The position numbers and the translations under genes are program-made. A stretch of 64,000 nucleotides of DNA from Apteryx mantelli (taxonomy: Eukaryota; Chordata; Aves; Apterygiformes; Apterygidae), in contig NC_090020.1 of NCBI RefSeq assembly GCF_036417845.1, forward strand, positions 31,356,425 to 31,420,424, given 5' to 3'. The notes under the pieces were generated by a model. That model worked only from the letters and a program-made list of their open reading frames with translations. It did no database searches and was not told where the DNA came from. Positions 46,501-58,900 of the stretch are shown here, one piece after another (within the stretch, counting starts at the first letter, position 1; each line of letters begins with the position of its first letter).

Positions 46501-48629
46501 TGAAATATCAGGTGGCTCCCACTCTCTGTAAAGCTGCTGGCAGAGGGCCACTTGCAATAGCCAGCCACAACACGCAAATGGAGGCTTGCCCGGCTTGTTA
46601 TTCAATGGATTGCACTGGACAAAATGTGATTGAAAGCTGGAATTTTCCCAGGCAGTGGAGTATTTTAAAGAGGTAACTTCCCACCCATTCTCTTCATAAT
46701 CCTTAATTTTCTCAATCCCACCTCACTTTGCTCATTTACTAAATAAAGCTGCCCTGTGCACATGATTGATTGCTTCAAAGCGTTTAGCCAGAATGCTCCT
46801 GCTGTTTGATAGATAAACACATGCATAAAGGGCAAACTATTGCTCTTACAGTTCTCACAATGCAGCATGCACAATATCAGTGTTGGCACTGGGGACTGTT
46901 TAGAGCAGTATATCATGGTGCAGAAAATACATGGGTTTATAAACACTGGGATCTTCTGGAAATAGCTGGAGATTTGCTCTTTATTATATGTGAGGGGCAT
47001 TCTGCAGCCTTGCTGTGGGTGTATATGAGTACCAAAAGCAAGTAGCTTCCCTGGGAAAAAATGAGTTCAGCATAAGAGCTTCAAAAATTACCACCTAAGA
47101 AACCACAGCTACGAAAGTTAATGGAAAGTTTGTGCTGGATCAAGGAAAACTGTTTAGGTGTGAAAGTGTGACTTTCCTGAACCTAATCACCAAATGCAAG
47201 TCCAGTGCAGCAAATACGAGCATTCAAAAGCAATGCAAGTGAGTTATCCTGTCACCAGGAGACCTAGTTCAAGATATTAGCACTCTCATTCTCAAGCCTA
47301 CTTCTTTCTTTTCATTCGGCATAGAAAACAGACAGTCAATCATTCCCTAATCCAGATCTGTAAAATTATCAGGTTAAAGAAATTCCACTATGAAAGAAGA
47401 AATGTCTTAAACTGGATCTCCCAGGCCTTTCAAATCCCCACTTTTCTTTCTGGTGTCTGTAGTAGTTATTCATACTTTCAACAGCTATTTTCAAATTAAG
47501 GAGTTAAACTAAAAAACCCAAAACTAAACTAAACCTAACCAGGCCAAACTAAAAAAAAACCCAACAAAATCACATTTATTTTCTTCCCTTTTTTTTTCAA
47601 CCACAACATTTTTTATTAAAGATATGAATCATTTGAAAGCACCTAGTGAAATCTTTTAATATGACACAGTAAGTCAAAATAAGCTTGGAGCTCAAGTACC
47701 TGATTAAAAGTACCCAATGACTTAAAATTCCATTTAAAACAAATAAGCAAAAGGAACTGGCCACTGAGAGAGGACATAGGTATTACACCAATATACTATA
47801 GACAGAATGAGGAAGACTTAGTAAAAGGATTTTGCTGAAATATTCTTATTTTAACAAACGTTAGGCTTTTTTCTGTAACTCTGCAAGTCTGCAAAAATAC
47901 TGGTCCAGAATTCTCAACTCCTTCCTCTGTGCCTGGAATCCCCTTTCCCCCACAGGTGCCTCCAAGCAGCTGCTTTTAGTCCCCTTCGGCGATGTTTTGC
48001 ATGGGTTATTGGTAAGTGCGATGCATTTGCTCAGGGAGAGGCAGTGCTGGCTGCATTGCGCGTGTGGCAGCTGAAAGACAAGGAACTGTCAGTGGTACTT
48101 ACTATTCCCAAACGGGGTGTTTATGCAGTCCAGTAATTGGGAAAAATAACACACCATAAAATTACGAAAACTTTACAGGGCATTCTCCAGCTCCAGTAAT
48201 GTTTTTTAAGTGCTTTTAGTTCCTGGGATGCAAGATGTTATAGAAATGCCAGCTATTACTGATCCATCTCAAATTATGATTTGTGAAAAATCAAACCTCA
48301 GGACACATTCATTGTGGTGAGGGATGAATATTCCATTTTACAGCACTTATAGGTAAAAATAATCCCCAGCCTCAACACAGAATGTGCTGTACATTAACAT
48401 TTAAGGCAGTGACAGTGGAAAATGGGGAGCAAGCAAGGAAAAATATCTGGAATGCACACTTAAAAAATGAAGGAACAATAATAAAATAGGTTCCATTTAT
48501 CTTCAAGATAAAGAGAAGTAACTTTAAGCAAACGAAAAGATAAAGCCTGTAGGCATGTCTATGAAGACATATACTTTGAAAATCGCTAACCTGATGCACA
48601 TTAAAAAGAAAATTAATGCACTTTTAACA

Positions 48630-48790
48630 ACCGCAAAATGCCCCACATATGCAGATACACAAAGGGTTATCTTAGAAAAAGCATTAGTTGAGGAGACTGT
48701 TAATTCACTAAATAATAGAAAAACAGCTGTCTTGGATGGTTTCCCAAATAATTCTATAAAGTCTTTAAAGAAACTTAGGGGTCCATTTTG
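48630..48790 (+). mobile_element. possible L1/Tx1-like LINE reverse-transcriptase fragment
   Basis: Within an open plus-strand frame (48555-48833) the residues NSLNNRKTAVLDGFPNNSIK followed by SLKKL resemble the block just upstream of the catalytic core of L1/Tx1-clade reverse transcriptases, where 'I.SLK..KSPGPDGFP.EFYK.F' is common. The Asp-Gly-Phe-Pro and the spacing to the following Lys-rich part fit; the usual Pro-Gly is replaced by Ala-Val-Leu. Only about 45 codons are relevant and no second block is seen, so this may be coincidence. CR1-type copies in this window have KSMGPDG instead, so it would be a different LINE clade. Confidence 0.3.
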
Positions 48791-49564
48791 TGTGCAACAT
48801 TCAGGATGGCCTTTGGATGTGGTGAAGAGCTAAGACATTTGGCAGAAGTCTAATTGAAACTGCACATATCCATCATCCTTTGATCTAGTTTGCCTGTAAA
48901 GTGTTTACAAAGGCATTTCCAAAGGGCTTAAATCTATTTTTCCCGTTACTGAAAATGGCAATTAGATCAACTTTGTTAATGGAGATTATCTGATTATTAA
49001 TAAAGACATTTTTGGCTTTATCATATTAATTAGAATAAGTAACAGAAGGATCATTACTTGTGAAGTACAAAAAGCCTTGGGTTGCAATGCCTTAGTATTT
49101 AAGCTGTGATAATAAGCCTCTACATCTATATCCAAAAATCATGTTAGTTTTTTTAAGAACAAATTGTTCCACAAGACCAGACAGCCAGGAATTAGGGAAA
49201 GTACCCTTTTTATTCCCATAAAATGCTAATTTCTTAAAACAAAAGTGTTGGTAGGAAAGTCTTGCTTTCAATGAATTCTTGAGCTTGAAAAATGTTTGGA
49301 AAAGTTTCAAAATCCTCAAAATGACCTGTTCAAAATGCAAAATGTAGTCGTCTTTACCAGCATGCAAAATACAAGGTAGTTTTAGTGGCAATTTAAAAAG
49401 ATTTTACAAGTCTGCCAAAGAAAATGCTTGAATTGACCTGAACTGCATTTTGCCCAGCTGAAGGGCAAGCAGGGCATCCAGACAGTCCTTTCACTGTATG
49501 CCTCCTGGTTACAGAGATGTTCCCGGTGCCCTGAGACAAACTGCTCCTTTTGGCCTTCTTACAG

Positions 49565-49597
49565 GGACAGAGAGCCAGATCTACTGATGGTCCACAG
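49565..49597 (+). other. candidate 33-nt microexon
   Basis: A pyrimidine-rich tract with a TGC at 49542-49544 ends in ttacag at 49559-49564. The next 33 bases keep an open frame (GQRARSTDGPQ) and end in CAG|GTGGGG at 49595-49603. The size (a multiple of three), the strong acceptor, the acceptable donor and the upstream TGC (the type of motif bound by the neural splicing factor SRRM4) fit a neuronal microexon. No host gene is identified here and the combination could arise by chance. Confidence 0.12.
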
Positions 49598-49759
49598 GTG
49601 GGGACTGAAGACTTTCCAAGACTGGCTCAAGATTTTCTAGGCTTAAGCTGGACTATCTGCTTTCCTTTTGTCAGTTTTTGTCTAACACGGAAATATAACC
49701 ATAGCAAGAGAATGAATACATAGAGAAAATTCCTATTGCGTAATTGTAATATCTTACAT

Positions 49760-50175
49760 TTGTTCCTTCTTGGTTTTTGAATTATTTAACATCCTTATTA
49801 TCCTTATCATCTGATTTTTATTTTTACTTCATCATGCCCTTTCTATCATTTTCATTCTTTTACTCTTCCTTCAACCTTTCTGTCTCTCTGAGCACTTTGA
49901 TTGTCCCATTAACCTGTTTCTCTCTTTATTCCTATTTCCTGCTTATTTTCTTTGCCTTCATTTCTTTTATCCCCTTCTGCTTCTTGCTCTTGCTCTTGTC
50001 TCATCCTCAACTCCCTGCTCTCTCTTCTCTTTGCATTTCTCTCCCGATCCTCTAGTTCTAACTTTGCTTCTTATGCTCCAGCTCATGGTTTACCTTTCTC
50101 TCCACACATTCCCATATTTTTCTCACTCTGTAAGATATAAAGCTTGTATCCCATGTGTTGCCATTTTCTTGTCTC
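49760..50175 (+). repeat. long pyrimidine-biased tract (low complexity)
   Basis: The plus strand is dominated by C and T (tctct, cttct, ttcctt words) for about 400 bp. Overlapping open frames rich in Ser, Leu and Phe are a consequence of this composition and not genes. Confidence 0.75.
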
Positions 50176-51735
50176 TTTTTTCCCTAATTGTCAGTATACC
50201 ACAAGAGGAGCAAAATTCAGCTGTTCAAGTCCTGTATATTTCACATATTTTTGTAATGTTTTTCTTTTAATATTACCTGTAACTGTTTCCTGTATTTCTA
50301 AATATTTGAGACTGCCCAACAGATGGGTACTTAACCCAGCACTTGCAGAAGATTTGTGCCCCAGAATCTGAATCTTAATAACATAGAAAAAAGTATAATC
50401 TCTGTGATTACTGAATTTAGCCAGTGCAGCGAGGTCAGCCTGTACCAGCAGATAGCATGAGACAGACACTACATGTTCTGCTGCATTTGTGAGCTCTGAT
50501 GCCTGAAGGAAACTATTTGTGTCAAAATTATTAACTTTTTTTTTTTGCTGATAATTTTAGAAGGAACACTCAGTTAATATGTTTTTTTTCTATAGTCAAA
50601 AATCCCATGCATATCATATCTGGTAGTTTTCTGATTCTTGCCTAAAAGACAGTATGTCCCTTAGGTTCCTTAATGAACAGAATTGAAAATAAAATCAGAA
50701 ACAGCAAAAGGAAACTATAATAACAAGACTAAATTGTCCTGAGGGGGATATACCTACAACTGGCATCAGAGGGAAGAGAGACAAGTATTTCTTCTTCAAA
50801 TGTCGCCGTAGCTCCTAAGCCATGACCCCCACTGCCGACGAAGTGAGACACACGCTCCGCTCAACCTCTCAGGATCCGACAGTGTGGCAAGCCACTCGAG
50901 AGTCACTCTTCTGGTTACCATGTCACCAACTCCTTCATATGCTTTTGCGTTGCTGCAGCTCCCAGTAGTTTTTTCTCTTTCAGTAAAACACAGTCAGCCA
51001 CTGAAAAGTCACATCTAAACAACCTAACAGAGAGGGCTTCTTACTTAAGCCCTGAAAGCTTAGTTTTCTTCAGATCTTGATGTCATTTTCTGAGCTTCTC
51101 CAGGGAAAAGCAATGAAAACAGAAGATTTTATTTTTTATGTACACTGTGGTCCCTTAGCTTGATTAACAGAACGTGTTAGTTGCTTATTCTTGTGTTAAA
51201 GCACATTTACTGATGGCATTTTAAGATCCTGCTTTAGAATGGCTGTGCCAAACACCCAAGTTTACACTATACATGTAACAGGTAAACCTGTTCCTTTTGT
51301 ATTTTCCTAATAGTGACATCTCTACAATCCATGTACAATTTACTTTTACCATTCATGCTATGTACTTGTAAAGTTATAAAATGGTAGATAGCTTAATCAG
51401 TATTTTACACACATAAATCTAGTACTGTATCATATTACAATAACGCATTGTGTCTCGGGTACTGTGAGTCCAATCCAAAACCTCATCAAGATCAGTGAGT
51501 GTCCTTCCACTGACTCCTCTCGCCTTTGAAATAGGCCCTATATTACTGTGGTTCTTTAAAAGAGCACTAGACTGGAAAACTTCCTGATATTCAGCATGGT
51601 CTACTGCTCCTTTTTATTGTTTTGTTTATTGTACATATGGCTACAAGTATTAGTTACGCAAACATGTAGTCATATATTTTCAGACGAGCTAAACAATTAT
51701 TCCTGACTCAAAGGAACTCAGTCTAAGAACACATA

Positions 51736-51759
51736 AGGAGGAAGAGGAGGAGGAGGAAG
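51736..51759 (+). repeat. (AGG)n-type imperfect microsatellite
   Basis: aaggaggaagaggaggagga and adjoining bases form an imperfect trinucleotide purine repeat. Confidence 0.85.
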
Positions 51760-53337
51760 TTCTGAGGTGAGCTGAGGAAATATTGGAGCAAAGAGAAGGC
51801 TGGGGCTGTACGGTCCTTCTGAAGGCTAGTGGATGGCCAACATTTGCTTAATTGTCCAAAAGTCTGGATTATAAACTGGATTTGTGAGATGGGCTTAAAC
51901 AAAACAGAATGCGGTGTAGCCAATGGGTTCGGAAAAGCACTTTTAAAAGTGGGGAACCATATAAACAGCTGAAAGCTGACTCAGGAGGACATGAGCGGAG
52001 CAACAACAACCTGAAACATGGCAGGGAAGGGGGGTGAGGAGGCGATCCAAAGGAAAGGAGGAAGTTTTAGAAGGTGGCAAGGGTTTTCAAAGTAGCTGAA
52101 CTTTGCATAATTTACAGAGGGTGAAGAGGACTGAGATGAGATCTGAATCAGGCTGGAGAAGACAAGGCTACAGCAGTCCAAGCATGCCTACATGAAAGTC
52201 TAGACAAAAGCTGGAATGACTATTTAGTTGTCATGTTGAAGCTGAGGATTTTCTAGTGATGTGTTTTTTCAATAATAGCTCACTTCAGGTTCAAGAATGA
52301 TTACTGCAGGAAACCTACTTGATGAAAAATGAGTGCACTTAATATTCTATCATTTTCTCACCAATGTTGTATTTGTCAATTCTCTGATGCCTGAAAGATT
52401 TGAGCTTGGAAAACTAACAACAAAATACCAGGAAGCAGAAGGAGGGATGACTCCCATGGAGTAGCTGGCCTACAGATACAAACCAATCTCAAGCACTTCT
52501 AGGGCATTCCTCATCACAGTATGTAAACTCTGTGTGAAGAGATGTTGTGGCAGAAAAAAAATAAACCCAAATTTTTCATAAAGCTGAAAAACTTGAAAGA
52601 AGAAAAATGAATTCTACCTCTGAAAAACATTCCCAGTAGGCACTCTCTCTCAGTTTTTAATGTAAAAATGGTGGTTTTGAAACCAGACAGCTCTAGAGCC
52701 TGGCAAAAACTATGATGCCAGGCAATAAAATTAAATGTATCATTAGCTATATGAGACATTCACAATGGAAGATGGAGAAGTCAGATTTTCAGCACCGATG
52801 TGAACTATTATATGGTTTCTGGACATGCATCTTGTTAAAAACTGTCTGAAAACTAGCTTTAAAGGCAAACTTTGTTCCCATTTGCTTCTTAAAAAAACAC
52901 AGATTTAAACAAACTTAATTATCAGTTATCAATTAATTGTCCCAGAGAACCTGTTGTATGTCAGATATATGACATATGTATATTTCTTAACATCAGAAAC
53001 TCTAAATGCAGAACATGAGCAGAACTCAGAATCACAATATCAGTCTCAGTCAATTTAGAAAAACAAAGAACATTACTGTTTTAGAAAACATTGGTAGCAT
53101 GGCAATTCAGCAAGCAACTCTCAAATCTTTTAAACTTCAACTATCTTGTATTTTAGCTCCATTTTCAAGGCTTTCTTGAATGTTCTTATCTTTTTCCTTT
53201 GTGTCAGTGAGAAATGGCAGATACTTATGCCTACAGTCCGAGAAAACAGTTCGGGTTATGATAGTCCTCAGTATTTGGCTTGAAAGAATCAGACCAGATA
53301 TAGGTAGTGGAAAAGAGGTTCAAAAAGCTCAAAAAGA

Positions 53338-53383
53338 TGCCACAGGCTCAGACAAACATCTGCCGCAGGCTCAGACAATATTT
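53338..53383 (+). repeat. 23-bp tandem duplication
   Basis: Unit 1 (53338-53360) and unit 2 (53361-53383) both read tgcc(a/g)caggctcagacaa and then diverge in the last five bases; 17 of the first 18 positions agree. Confidence 0.8.
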
Positions 53384-55689
53384 AAGTATTAGAAGGCTTC
53401 CTTCACGCCTAGAAATGTGAGCTGCTTGCACACTGCTCAATATTTTAGTACTCTTTAGGGGAGTACTGTGGCTCATATGTTTTCACAACATATGACATGA
53501 CATATGTCTTATGTCATCAGTACCTTATGTATTGTTGCATTGTCACAATAAAAACGGTGCAGGGGGGATTTTTCAGATCTTTGTAATATGTGATTAAGAA
53601 CAGCCTAAAAGCATACATTTGAGATCTTAGAAATTAGGATCTGCAATCTGGAGACTTCACAGCCTTTTTTTATTTGTAGCAGTTGTCTCTAGAGAATAAT
53701 CTATAATAATAAATTCTATAACACATAAAAGCTCTACATTCCTCTCTGAAATCCTCTGAGTTGCTGGTTTGTCCTTACCTCGACCTGAAGTCCTGCCTCT
53801 TCACTTGAGGAGAGAGCAGGACTTTTCTGGAGCTCCTCCATTTCTAAGGGATGACAAGCAGAAAACAGCTGATGAACGTTTCACCCCAGGCACTTAGTCC
53901 TCCATGCTCTGTGCCATTCATGCTAAATTTTTTTTGATTGTTGTTTTTCCTGCCATGCTTTTGTGGAAGAATTGGAGTATTCCAATGCATGGGTAAACTT
54001 AAGCAATTGTTAAGACATTTTTAAGCAGAAGATAAGGATGCTATTTAGGCAGGTGCACTATTCAAAAAAGATGTTGACTGACTACGGAGGTCCCCGTGGC
54101 TTAAAAGCCTTAATACTTTGGAGCGTCTGCTCTGCAGAGCTCACCCAGAGGCTGTAGTTGGTGCACATCTGATTTTGAAGGAACTCAACTCCCATTTCAG
54201 CATGCAAAAAGAACCGGATTCTCAAAATGTGCAAATCTGGACTCTGTGGAGTATGTGGCCCTATATATTGGGATGCAAACAGCTTGATTTTGAGCACAGA
54301 AAAACTGTTCTGTATACGTTACATGCTTGAAAAGCTGTCCCCAAAGTCCTGCTCATCTGCTCTGTTCAGGGCAACGTGGCTGCTCCAGGCTAGGTCACTT
54401 TTATCATAGGTGCAACCAAGGGTGGCACCAAAGAGCAGCACTAGCCCCAAATTAATAAAAGCCCAGGTAGAGGAGAGAAACTACTGAGCTCTGTAGAAAT
54501 AAGTGGAGGAATGGAAACAAAGAGAGTCTCTGCAGATGTTGTTTTCATCCTTCAGACTCTCCAATGTAGAATTTAGCTACTCAGGGACATACAGTAACTG
54601 AAGTAGCTAAAATGAAAAACAATAAACTTTATCCTTACATAATCTTATAGTTTTATGAGGGGAATGAGAAAAACAACAGAGATGATGATTACACTAACTA
54701 GAAGTCTTATACTGGTTCCTGTAGCTCATTTTTTATTAAATAATCATGAAATAAAGTTGTTTTGTATTTCTGATTAGACAGGGGTTAGCATAAGGTGATA
54801 GTTCACTAATATTTCCATTAGTGTCGTTTATACTGTTCGTGATTCTTTTCATAGTGAGCACTTGGAATTTGTTTGTTTAGGTGTCTCCTTTCTCATCTCC
54901 ATCCTGCTGAGCCATCTATAGCAATTTCATAGCCTGAACCTTTCCTGTAAACTGCACATTGACAGCCAACACGGGGACTTCAGACACTGTCATTACAGTG
55001 CATGGTTATAAGACAGGACTTACCTTTTCTTCTTTAACAAGGTGTGGAGCCATCCCCAAGTCATGCTCAAGGAAGTCTTTCAGTTGCTAGAAAGGAATGG
55101 GAGTTGCAAGTGAGGAGAATTTTTTGCACAGAGGGGTATATACATTTTTTTTGTAGCCTGTACCACTCCCTTGCTAGTCTGGAGACTATTTATAAAGCAA
55201 GTGGACAAAAAAGAACAAACAAAGCAGTTGTTCCCTGCCCCTTCCCTTTATGCACTTTCCTGAAAAATCTGGGGGTTTTTACCCCCTTTGGCTCTGCTGG
55301 TGCTCACAGCAGCAGCAACAGTCACAAACATTTTCAACCCCCAGTTTTTCTAGACTTGCAGAGAAGATATTGGTGCTAACGTCGCTCAAAACAAAAACGT
55401 CTTCGCACACAATCTTGCACATCCGTGCTAGAGCACTAGATGGGTCCCTTCAGAAAGTATGTGTGTATAAAGCTCTAGCGCAAACCTACCAAGAGGCAAA
55501 GTGCTGTCAGGGATGACAGCAGAGCTCCCAAGGTCAGCCTGTGCTATCGAATGTGAACTTTGGCTCTTACCAGCGGTCAGCAATGGAGCTGACTGACACA
55601 GACCTGGCCATGGTTCATTAAACATAGGACACAGCTAAAGTGAAAGGGTGAGAAAGTGAAAGGGCGAGATTGTCTGATTCCAGTGCATT

Positions 55690-55960
55690 ATTTTATCAGC
55701 ATTTGAGGACTACACTGTGCAAATAGCATAAAAGGGTAGCACGTTCATCCTCTTGCTTAGGAAGAGAGGCTAGGTTATATTTGGATTGTGCTCTGTATTG
55801 TATCATTAATGGCTGTTTAATTTGTACGGCTTTTAATTTATCCAAGATAGCACTACGATGATTATTATTCTGTGCACCTGTCTCTATTGTTACCTTGATC
55901 TCTGTACATGCTTTTTGAGTTTATTCTATAAAAACTGGATCAAAAGCTCTCTGATGCTTG
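55690..55960. other. conserved-noncoding-like block
   Basis: Sequence such as cattaatggctgtttaattt and cttttaatttatccaagata has dense ATTA/TAAT cores and no simple repeats. This is the texture of conserved vertebrate enhancers. It is an impression only; alignment would decide. Confidence 0.2.
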
Positions 55961-58900
55961 GTCTATTTGTTTGTACAACAAAGAGTAAAATGGAGATTAG
56001 TGCCCATTTGTGGTCCCTATGAAAGTAATACACTCAGATTTATACCTACCATGTTTTATGACACAATTTGCTACAAACAGCACTGTTGAACCAGACAGGG
56101 TCATCGTCTACATATCCTCATTTTGTCAAATTCAGGAAAAAGACATCTAGCAGCAATTTGGGATGGGGCATCTAAGAATAAGAGGCTCTTCCAAGAATCT
56201 TAAATGAGATCATTTTTAAAGAAAAAAAGATAATCGTTTACAATACCACCAAAATAGTTCCTGGGTTATTTGTACCAAGTCCTCAGGATTCAGCCTGATT
56301 CAGTCTTTCTGAAACGTCTATATTGATAAAGGTAATCTGCAAAGGGAAGATTTTGTGTCTTTGAAAAATGATGTCCTTCTCTCAAAATAAACAAGCGAAG
56401 AGTTACCATTTTCCTCTGCTCGGCAAGCACTATCAGGTCTGCTTCAACTGGAACTTTCTTTGGTGACTCAAAGTTGTTAGATAAAGTTTTTTTTTTCTTT
56501 TTTTCTTTTGGTTGCTAGTGCTACAAAGTCAAACAGGTCTTAGGAATCAAGCTATTTCTCTGTTAGACAGCTAGACAATAATTACCTGACTGAATTTGCA
56601 CAGCGGTAACTAGAACAGCTACTTCTGACAAAGTGTAAGCAGGAATGGAGTCCAGTTCACTCTCTACCACTGCCTCATATAGTTTTAATGGGAGTCATGT
56701 AGGTAAATATTTTGCTACCTAACTAAGCACACGTAAATGAACATGTATAAAGAAAAGAAGCTGCTTCTGTTTGATATCTGTATTGCAGTATTTTTGTCAT
56801 GTACAAGTATGGGAAATGTTTGCAGAGACCAGAGAGCTCGTCTCAGGAAAGAAATTAATCTAAATGCAGCTGAAAGCACCTTCCCTTTGCTGTTTAGGGA
56901 CTGTTTGAAGAGTAAGAAGGGGATGAAGGTGCCTTCTAATGCAGGTACAAATCCTGCAGAGCTTCAGCATCATCCTGAATCCTTGAAGTGACTCTGCAAA
57001 GGAACGAATGTCTCTACTGATCAGAATAACAATGATTAGCTAAATAATTATTAAAAAAATTTTTTTTTCCTATTTATTCTATTTTTTTCTAGTTATTGAG
57101 ATAGATTCAGGCATAGAGAAGGAAAGACCTTCTTGTTGGCACTAATATGTTGAAGGAATTTTAGGCAGCAAGCTTCATGGAAGAGAAAGATATTAGTTTT
57201 TTAAGTCTTGTATATCCCTTGAAAGAAAAGCAATATAGAGAAAGCAGTACAGTGAGTTAGACCCAAAGCTGTTATCTTTTTCTTTGAGTCTCTGTTTGGC
57301 AGTTTCTTCACTGGAAACAGGCAAGTCAAAGTCTGAAGGACAGAAATGTGCCTTTTGGAATGATCTGAAAGTATCTTTGGAGCATAAGCTGCCTTTCATG
57401 TCCAAGTGAAAGTGCTTTTATGAGCCATGTCCTGGAACAGAGAGCCTTCCTGAAGCTGTGCGTCACAAGCAAGAGACCTCCCATACCCCCAAGCCCTTTG
57501 GTTACTCTGGTGATGAGCACACATAACAACCTTCACAGAACGACATTAGGAAAAATTAAGAAAAGCTGATTTAAGAAAGCCATATTTATCTGACCCTCTT
57601 CCACCAGCATGCTATCTTAGTTTTGGGCCTTTCAGGTTTTTAAGAGTGTTTTATTGGTGGCTTCCTTTCTGAAGAACAGGTGCTAGCACAGCCTTGCCTA
57701 GGAGTATGCCATTACAGAAAGTTCCCACGAACACAGTCACAGCTGCATGTGAGAGAGAGAGATGAGAACAGTCAAAAGTAGGTAGAGAGTGCTTTGCTGT
57801 TTCATGCTATTTGATGAAACATTTCTCATTCGGAGTGAGAGTAATGGAGAGACCCTCCTTATCTGGATTTTGAGAACACTATTCCCATTCAGTCTTCTTC
57901 AAAGAGCCTTTTTAAATACCATACAAGTTCTTGGAAATTACTGTAAGCAGGTTATTGTTTACTAAGTGGATTACTTTGCCATATTTAGCAGTAAGTATTT
58001 AAGTTCTTGAGTAGGAGTAGTTACATCTTTGGAAGGCAAGGAAGGTTATTTGTGCTTCCCTTATTCCTGTAAATAAAAGTTTACCAGACATTGCAACTAA
58101 TGATGCTCAGGAAACAAAACATCTGCCCAAGTTGTATCTCACAAGAATGGCTTGTCATTTGCTTTCTCTGCAATACATCATTTCCCTCTCCTTTCCAAGA
58201 ATACCATTTTCTAGGGCCATTACTCATGACGCATGTCATCTTTAATACAGTTTTTCTTAACCCACTTTCCAGCAGTGAGCTGACTGCTCTAGCTCCCCCT
58301 TAACATTACAGTGCGACTAAGGAAAACTCTAGCAGCACATGAAAAGCCTTATGGTGAGGACTGTCCAGGAAGCCTCAACCCAAAGGACATGCCAAAAACT
58401 GGGCTGGTGGTGGAGGCTAAAGCAAAGGGAACTTTGGTGCTGTTGCTGGTGTCGTTATTCTGGGCCATGCATGAGCTGTGCAGACACTCAGAAACCTTTA
58501 TCCCCCATGTTATCTGCGGGGAAGTAGACTGGGGAGAGTGTAGTGAGACACACAACCATCTCCCCTCCTCTGACACCATCTGTTGCAAGTTTTTGCAATA
58601 TCCATGTCTTTATTGCAAAGTGGTTTCCTTCTTCGTTCATTCTGCTACTTTCATTAAGGTTACGACAGAAAAGCACTAACGCCCTTTGCCACCATCTACA
58701 AAGGTGACTAGAGATTTGGGGGATCATGGGCAACATTTTAGGAAAAGAAGATTTTCAGAGATGGCTGTGTAGTGCTCTGAAAAGCAGATCTCTTTGAAGT
58801 GCCCACAACAGCCCTCTAAAGCAAAGCATCTTGGCCAAAACATATCATATTTTTCTATTACCTGAAATTGGAAGGCAATTAATAAAAATATGTAACCTCC

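Larger units (their letters stand above)
40291..48629. other. AT-rich non-coding DNA with conserved-like blocks
   Basis: No gene is supported. Mononucleotide runs C9 and A8 lie side by side at 41372-41388. A minus-strand 73-codon frame at 45019-45240 ends in a stop codon that overlaps an AATAAA; it has no recognisable family. An A/C-rich irregular run lies at 47505-47560. Stretches near 42500-43300 and 46660-47040 resemble vertebrate conserved non-coding elements. The smaller signals inside are listed separately. Confidence 0.4.
48791..55689. other. AT-rich non-coding DNA, no supported gene
   Basis: No gene is supported. Besides the listed small repeats, a purine-rich stretch at about 51730-52230 may be an unclassified old repeat (cagcagtccaagcatgcctac near 52172-52192 resembles a recurrent motif in ancient amniote elements). 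A block near 54100-54260 contains aactcaactcccatttcagc, another ancient-repeat-like phrase. A modest CpG cluster lies near 50800-50890. Confidence 0.4.

Noticed and set aside
47505..47560. A/C-rich run with CCTAAC-like words
   Set aside because: Irregular units; a telomeric origin is not supported.
49777..50055. 92-codon plus-strand frame rich in Ser/Leu/Phe
   Set aside because: It is a direct translation of a pyrimidine-biased low-complexity tract; several frames are open at once.
58311..58679. 122-codon plus-strand frame
   Set aside because: No recognisable family, an overlapping minus-strand frame of 79 codons, and no splice or promoter evidence.
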